DNA from: Nectonema munidae
Taxonomy: Eukaryota; Nematomorpha; Nectonematoida; Nectonematidae
Direction of reading: 5' to 3'
NCBI GenBank assembly: GCA_030549495.1
Contig: JAUIRK010000931.1
Coordinates: 744,001 to 808,000, forward strand
DNA length: 64,000 nucleotides
The notes under the pieces are model-generated. The model was not told where the DNA came from and did not search any database. It saw only the letters and a program-made list of their open reading frames with translations. Below, piece by piece: positions 58,903 to 64,000 of this stretch; position 1 is the first letter of the stretch; each line of letters opens with the position of its first letter. The position numbers were made by a program, and so were the translations under genes.

Positions 58903-59095
58903 CAGCGTTTTTCAAACTGTGGGTCCCTACCCTTCAGTGGGTCGCATGAAAAATCAAATGGGGCGTGACAAAAAAGATGCTGAATAAATGAATCTAGTGA
59001 ACAAAGTTTGTCTTATTACACCTAAGTATTATGGGTAGCGATGCAAACTGTGGTTCTTGCTATGGGTCGGAGTAAAATAAGTTTGAAAAACGCTG
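58903..59095. mobile_element. hAT-type MITE with perfect ends (193 bp)
   Basis: Perfect 16-bp terminal inverted repeats CAGCGTTTTTCAAACT and the perfect 8-bp duplication GTTTAGAC (58895-58902 and 59096-59103). GGGTCCC...GGGTCG words lie inside. Non-coding and apparently young. Confidence 0.93.
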
Positions 59096-59345
59096 GTTTA
59101 GACAATGAATTCTTTCCATTTTTATGTAGTTGTACTTTTTCAAATTTATTATCATAGATGGCGTTAAAATCAAAATATATTTTAGCGTTTCTAAACGATT
59201 AAACAGTTGTTTAGTAAGAAATAGAAAGTGAATATCTTGAAAATATAGCATAATATTAATAAAATCGAGAATATTGTCCTTTTATATTAAATTTTCATTT
59301 TGGGAGTTTTGCGGCATATGCAAAAAATTATCCGTCTTGCGAAGG

Positions 59346-59392
59346 TTAAAGCATTACCTCCAAAAATTGCAGAATTTTCTTCAGAGTTAGGC
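59346..59392. repeat. 47-bp exact repeat, copy 2
   Basis: Identical to 55682-55728. Here it is in an open frame (59300-59488) reading KALPPKIAEFSSELGKFSYK, which I cannot assign. Confidence 0.7.
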
Positions 59393-59499
59393 AAATTTTC
59401 TTATAAAAAAGTTAACAAATTTTTACAGCGTTCGTCTTCCCTTTCATTTATATCAAATCATATACAGGAATTTATTTTACACTTGTAAAACCATTTTAC

Positions 59500-60074
59500 A
59501 AGTCAAATATTTCTGTCAAAATTTGTTATTTCTACGTACATGGGGCTTATCACCTGACGATATGCTTGATAGTAAGAAATTAGCCATATTCGTCACTTTT
59601 TGGCGTCCTTTCTAATTATATATTTTTACAAAATTCTCGCTCAAATCTACTGAATAATTGAGTGCGAATTTGATGCTATTTATTTTTTTTATCAAAATCA
59701 ACGAATGTTAGATATATAAACGTGAAAATAATTTTACTTGAACGCTTTTTTACTAAATATTGTTATAATTTGTAATAAACCATTTTTTGGTGCTTAATTC
59801 ACTCAAAATATTTTGCGTCTTAGCAACCAACATATATTTCACTATTTTAAAATAAACTTACGAATTCATAGTATATTGAACATGGGGAATTTGATTTTGA
59901 AACCATTTTTGAAAAAAATAGTGCTGTAATTGTAAGATTTTTATCTAAAAATAGAAAATTTCTAACGCAAATGCGAAAGTTTAATATGCTTTACGCTTTT
60001 AAAGTAGATCATTATTTTATTCAATAGGAGTGTCAATTAGAACTACTACTAATTATAATTTTTTTCTTTTAAAG
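59500..60074. other. Intron with dispersed repeat
   Basis: TAATAAACCATTTTTTGGTG...TTAATTCACTCAAAATATTT at 59770-59815 matches 9345-9385. Otherwise AT-rich. Confidence 0.45.
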
Positions 60075-60295
60075 AAAATTGCCAAAAATCGGAAGTGCGA
60101 AAAGTAGTTGATATAGAAAACGCTGATATTTTCTCTTACAGAGTTTCCCTCGCAAATGACACCGATGAAAATGAGAGTGGTGATAACGATAATAACAATA
60201 ACAAAAATGTTTCCAATGCATGCTGCCGCTATGATCACTACTATCTGCATCAGAAGCAGCAATCTACCTTTTCGATCTCTTCTCTCTATTCCTGA
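60075..60295 (+). CDS. sima-like: Candidate last exon of HIF-alpha-like gene
   Basis: Good branch and acceptor region (ACTACTAATTATAATTTTTT then CTTTTAAAG). The exon opens with AA, completing Lys with the base left at 53817, then NCQKSEVRKVVDIENADIFS, RVSLANDTDENESGDNDNNN and YDHYYLHQKQQSTFSISSLY before TGA. An Asp/Asn-rich low-complexity core is obvious. No C-terminal transactivation motif of the HIF type (no conserved Asn for FIH in a CEVNAP-like setting) is seen. AATAAA at about 60783 could end the message. Assignment rests on strand, phase and position. Confidence 0.42.
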
Positions 60296-61370
60296 AAGAT
60301 ACTTGCTTCTTCTTATACATCTCTGTCTTTTCTTCATGATTACGCAATCTCCGTCCACTCTTTTACAATCCTTAACGATGCATTTCTATAATTTTCATAT
60401 AGACATAATTTATCCGTAAACTTCGAATATTTTTAAATATTGACAAATTTATATCGATCAAAACTAGTTTCGCTTTTTATCTATTCATCTTTTATTTTTG
60501 CTCATTTTTATTAATAACTTGATTTATAACAGCTGTTTTACTGATTATGAAATTTATTTTTACGGGTTTTGCTTTTAAATACGTTATCAAAGGGCTATTT
60601 TGGTTTGTGTCATTTATTAAATGCTCAAGTGATTTATTTTAAGATAAAAATAGTTTTATTTTTTTCCGTTTATAGTTTCTTATCTTTTTTCACTATTTGT
60701 TAAAATTGCATTTATAATGCGCATCTTGGCTGTAATGTTCCTGGTATTACTTTTTTTCTTTTTTGTTTGAATTTATTTCCTAATAAATAAAATTATATCG
60801 CAATTCTAAAAAAATTTTAGCAAAAACTTATGGGCCCAAAAATAAGTCGTTAAATTTTTTTTCGGTACTCTAACAGATTTTTGGCATTGTTACAAAAATG
60901 AGATTGTATTTAGAACTATGTTTTAAGGAAAATTTCGAAAGACGTGTTTCTCAACCTTTTTATAATCGCAATTCTAAAAATTATTACTTCATTCGAGGGT
61001 AGAAAAGGCATAGCTTTGCTGATTAGCAGAGGCTTTCCACAATTGACTTTAATATCGGTGAAATGCGGATCTTAAATTTGACATTAAATGTATGTTAATG
61101 CGTTTTATATGTATACATACTATTTGCAATTAGTGTCAAATAAAATTCCGCATGACGCCCATATGGAGTTTTACTCCACCCCCAACTTAAAAATTGAATT
61201 TCAAAAAACTTAAAATCCTTGAAACTTTTTTAACACTATGTATTTTTCAAAAACACTTTTCAATGCTCTGAGACAAATTTTGAGAAAAAAAAATTTTTCC
61301 TGTAAAAGTATGTAGAAAAGATCAAAGAGTACACACAAAGTTTAATATGAAAAAATCAAGCTAAGCAGAA
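60296..61370. other. Possible 3' untranslated region and intergenic DNA
   Basis: About 490 bp separate the TGA from the AATAAATAAAA cluster at 60782-60792. Beyond it, AT-rich DNA with a balanced patch (CCCATATGGAG...ACTCCACCCCC at about 61150-61185) precedes the piggyBac relic. Confidence 0.4.
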
Positions 61371-61403
61371 TTTTATACAAAAATGCAACAGTAAATATGT
61401 CTT

Positions 61404-62720
61404 CTATTTACAATTTGGACAAATCGAGTATGAATGATGCTTGCAGACGCCCTTTTTACATTTCTGGCAATGTCTTGTCGTTCTACTTTTTTTTGAAGTA
61501 GGGCAAAATGTGCAAAAAACTCTTTTACTACTTGAAACAGGAGACGAGTCTTTGCTTTCCTCAAACCCATAAAAACTCAAAAGAGATTTTGTTTTGGAAT
61601 TTATTTCTTGAATACTCGAACGTAGTTTCATCGAGTTGTAGCAAAGTTCTTTTGCTAAAGCTTTCAAAAACATCTTTCTTCCACCTTTCTTTGTCGCAGA
61701 ATAAATGCTTTCTGGACAATTGTAGTTCAGAATAATCATTGCATTTAAGGCTGATATGTCTAGATAATTGGAAAAAACGGCTGAAGACCATCTTCTTATA
61801 GGTTTGTAGGAGCGATATAATCTAATCATTCGATTAGAAACATCAACTCCACTTTTTGACTCATTGTACGCTATAAATGACTCAGGTTTTTGCTTATCTC
61901 CAATCAACTCCAGGCTTGTAGAGTGTTGAGATGAAAGAACATAAACGACTTTAAAATTTTTGGTAGCGTGCCTCATAGGAATGTAGGCAGCAAGGGAAGC
62001 ATACTTTGAATAAATTATTCTACTTTCACATTCTTGCAACTTCAACGTCTTCAGATATTGCGGTCTTAAAATTCCAGGGACAAATCGTCGGTTTGCTTTT
62101 ACAGTTCCACAAATTGTCAGGTTTTTCTCCGACATCCATTCAGCTAAATTGTGATCAGTGAAAAATCGGTCTGTGAATACACCACAGCCAATTGGTATTT
62201 CAGAAAGCCTTACTAGTCTCTTTACGATCTCATTGCCAGAGAAGTAGTTTTCACCAACACCTGGAACATATATTTCTGGTTTCAGGCAATAATAACTTTT
62301 TGAATCATTGATGTGATAGAATTTAATTCCGTAGTGTCCGGGTTTTTTGGGATCATAAATCTTGACTGGACATCTACCTCTAAATGAAACAAGTTGTTCG
62401 TCAACTGTTACTGAATCTGTAGGTGTCCAAAACTTATGACATGTGTTGAAGAAGTGATCGTGAAGGTATCTGACTGGCGAGATTCGATCATTCGGATTTC
62501 TTTGGGATTTGTCATCAAATCTCAAAAATATACTGATCAAAATATACATGTTTCTCCCGATAGCAGCTTTCAAAAATGGAATACCAAGAGAATCGGAAAA
62601 AAGATCTTGAACTTTGATTTTTGATCGTTGGACTGTCCAAGGTATAGAAGACACCCGAAGAACGCAAGCAGCATATCAATAGTGAACTTCTCATAATATT
62701 TTCGCAAATATGCAAACTTT
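61404..62720 (-). mobile_element. piggyBac transposase relic 5, 5'-truncated, long open frame
   Basis: A 416-residue frame on the - strand (62654-61404) contains DLFSDSLGIPFLKAAIGRNM, ISIFLRFDDKSQRNPNDRIS, SVTVDEQLVSFRGRCPVK (first Asp), KPGHYGIKFYHIND, CGVFTDRFFTDHNLAEWM (second Asp), ESKSGVDVSNRMIRLYRSYK (third Asp), RRWSSAVFSNYLD, and a C-terminal CTFCPTSKKSR...CQKCKKGVCKHHSYSICPNCK-type finger. All three catalytic Asp are present. Upstream, another frame (about 62720-62630) continues the N-terminal side as EKFTIDMLLAFFGCLLYLGQ, so a frameshift lies near 62640; above 62720 homology ends. The first residue of the open frame is not ATG. Best-preserved piggyBac core after the 33721-36185 element. 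Confidence 0.9.
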
Positions 62721-63040
62721 GGAGTAGATAATCTAAATTAAACACAACATTCATACTTTTACGTAGTAATTCACATATGAACAAGCATACAAAACTACAA
62801 AATCATTGTATTTCATCCTTACATGAATCCCGGTATTAGCATTGTTATATATACTAAATTTCGTTTTAATATATGATGCACAAAGTTTACTGCTATGTCA
62901 TATAAAACTATAATATACTGAACTTTGTTTCAAACAGTTCTACTTTATGTTTCATAGAGAAGGTTAGTCTAAAAAACTCGAAACTTTCTAATATTGATAA
63001 AAAGTTTCTAATATAGGTATGAATAGCCTTTTTTGTGAGT
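62721..63040. other. AT-rich spacer
   Basis: Nothing recognised. Confidence 0.4.
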
Positions 63041-63370
63041 ATGAAACATCCAGCAAAAACAAGCATCCACACCTACACAAAATAAGAATACAAACACAAT
63101 AACTAACAGATTGGCACACACACAAATTAACGCTAAAAACACACACTCAGACTAGCACTTACATACACACATACCGGAAATGAACATTCATATCGCTACA
63201 CACAACACAAACATGGATACACACCTACACGTAGACAGAAACTTGCATGCACCTTACATAAACACATTTATACACATACATAAACATACTCTTTCACCCA
63301 AACAAATACACTTTTATTCACACACCACTTACACAAATACACATATTCAGATGCACATTAGAGCTCTATA
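63041..63370. repeat. Degenerate (CA)n-rich tract
   Basis: About 330 bp of ACACAC, ACATACAC and ACACAT words with interruptions. The His/Thr-rich open frame at 63180-63371 is its translation. Confidence 0.85.
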
Positions 63371-64000
63371 ATAGGCGCGTAGCCCGTGCCGCTTTTTTGG
63401 GACCCACATTTAAAATGCGGGTATGGTTGTTCGTATCAAATTTCAGGTGGGGTTGGCGAACGCAGGTTATCCGTGAAAAAGTTCTCAAGGGGCGGGACGG
63501 TTTTGGGTTTTTCAATCAGTATAATAACAGGTTAGTGTTAGTTAGCAAAACAGAAAGATAAGTAATAAATAGAAGTAATAGAAAGCTAAATGCAATGCAG
63601 TTTTGAAACAAAAAGATCATATTATCCTGCAAAGAAAACAAATAGAAGCACGCAATTTTTTTAAATTTCGGACGATTTTGCTGTTTCAACTTCGGGTTTG
63701 GATAGTACAGTAGAATAGTTTAGGGCGGGCGAGGCGGGGTGGGAGGCAAATAGTTGAATAATTTAGAGGAATAATTAGATAATAATTATTAAATATTAAT
63801 AATTATTATTCTATAATAATTAGAATAATTAGATAATTATTAGGAGGCAAATAGTAGAATAGTTTAGGGGCTGGGTGGGAGGCAAAATTTCAATAGTTGA
63901 AGGGCGGGATAGGTACAAACAAGTAAAATACGGGTACGGTCCGGATGCGGACAAACTTTTTCGACCCTCGGAGGGATCTAAACACATAGACATATACGTT
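63371..64000. repeat. G-rich repeats and AT palindromes at the window end
   Basis: GGGAGGCAAATAG(T)TGAATA and TAGAATAGTTTAGGG(G/C) recur at about 63705-63760 and 63842-63900, around AATAATTA/TAATTATT palindromes at 63760-63840. GGGCGGGCGAGGCGGGGTGGG at about 63722 is unusual in this AT-rich DNA. Possibly a transposon end reaching past the window. Confidence 0.45.

Larger units (their letters stand above)
8539..60295 (+). other. sima-like: Gene locus: divergent HIF-alpha/similar-type bHLH-PAS gene (possibly decaying)
   Basis: Seen: on the + strand, in the correct order and separated by large introns, are exons resembling bHLH, PAS-A, PAS-B, an acidic/serine linker and an ALRAPF motif, then a terminal exon. 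Known of the family: HIF-alpha proteins dimerise with ARNT/tango through bHLH-PAS, bind hypoxia response elements in the nucleus, and are degraded in normoxia after prolyl hydroxylation in an LxxLAP-type motif. Inferred: this is the HIF-alpha/sima ortholog or a paralog. The RRSQE basic-region signature favours HIF over single-minded or trachealess, which have RREKE or RRGKE as I recall them. Junctions 8732/30538, 44806/45966, 51527/53755 and 53817/60075 are in phase, while others are not. An AATAAA at about 60783 could be the polyadenylation signal. No first exon or promoter was identified. Sequence similarity is low throughout, consistent with fast evolution or relaxed constraint. Confidence 0.65.

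Noticed and set aside
63180-63371. His/Thr-rich open frame
   Set aside because: Translation of degenerate CA repeats.
1-64000. LTR retrotransposons, virus-like elements, CRISPR arrays, bacterial operons
   Set aside because: No long terminal repeats, integrase, capsid or protease motifs, no regular spacer arrays, and no compact gene clusters were seen.

Overview
The window is about 70% A+T, has no bacterial-style gene clusters, and consists mostly of transposon relics of many families around a few short, widely spaced coding exons. This is a eukaryotic, probably arthropod, genome. The repeat-dense, AT-rich landscape and the hAT, piggyBac, Tigger and LINE mix would fit a copepod such as the salmon louse. 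That species guess is inference from memory, not a database match.

Host gene. The most interesting content is one very divergent bHLH-PAS gene of the hypoxia-inducible factor alpha (HIF-alpha / Drosophila similar) type on the + strand, spread over about 52 kb. Pieces recognised: bHLH exon (8539-8732), first half of PAS-A (30538-30770), a second PAS-A exon of 85 bp (31830-31914), a weaker third PAS-A exon (37869-38001), the PAS-A/PAS-B junction exon (44616-44806), a PAS-B exon of 107 bp (45966-46072), two weaker PAS-B exons (46391-46471 and 49772-49868), an acidic/serine-rich exon (51217-51527), a 63-bp exon with an oxygen-degradation-like ALRAPF motif (53755-53817), and a last exon ending in TGA (60075-60295). 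Several splice phases chain correctly and intron positions agree with vertebrate HIF genes as I remember them. Stops sit at two exon edges and one junction is out of frame, so this may be a decaying HIF gene or one whose splicing I have not fully resolved.

Transposons, left to right. Two LINE reverse-transcriptase copies (1700-2390 and 3000-5110), the second carrying two copies of a tRNA-derived SINE, one with a clear 14-bp target duplication. An R1/I-like LINE fragment on the - strand (5530-6400). A homopolymer tract (7945-8280). Old satellites (9040-10790). hAT and Tigger relics (11520-13515). Two copies of a GTCAAAACGTCCGAAA terminal-repeat family (13523-14662, 18279-18894). A piggyBac MITE (15470-15599). 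A piggyBac relic (17043-18110). A 3.2-kb hAT element with 8-bp target duplication (19385-22566). A second piggyBac (24003-25007). A second piggyBac MITE (29385-29511). A nearly whole piggyBac with one in-frame stop (33721-36185). A 5.2-kb hAT-ended composite (39223-44378) holding two foldback elements and a 1.6-kb tandem duplication. A Tigger relic (47400-47909). A hAT deletion derivative (48648-49671). A broken piggyBac (55939-58265). A hAT MITE pair (58554-59095). A fifth piggyBac (61404-62720).

The introns of the HIF-like gene therefore hold nearly all of the mobile DNA. No rRNA, functional tRNA, CRISPR array, LTR element or virus-like element was recognised.
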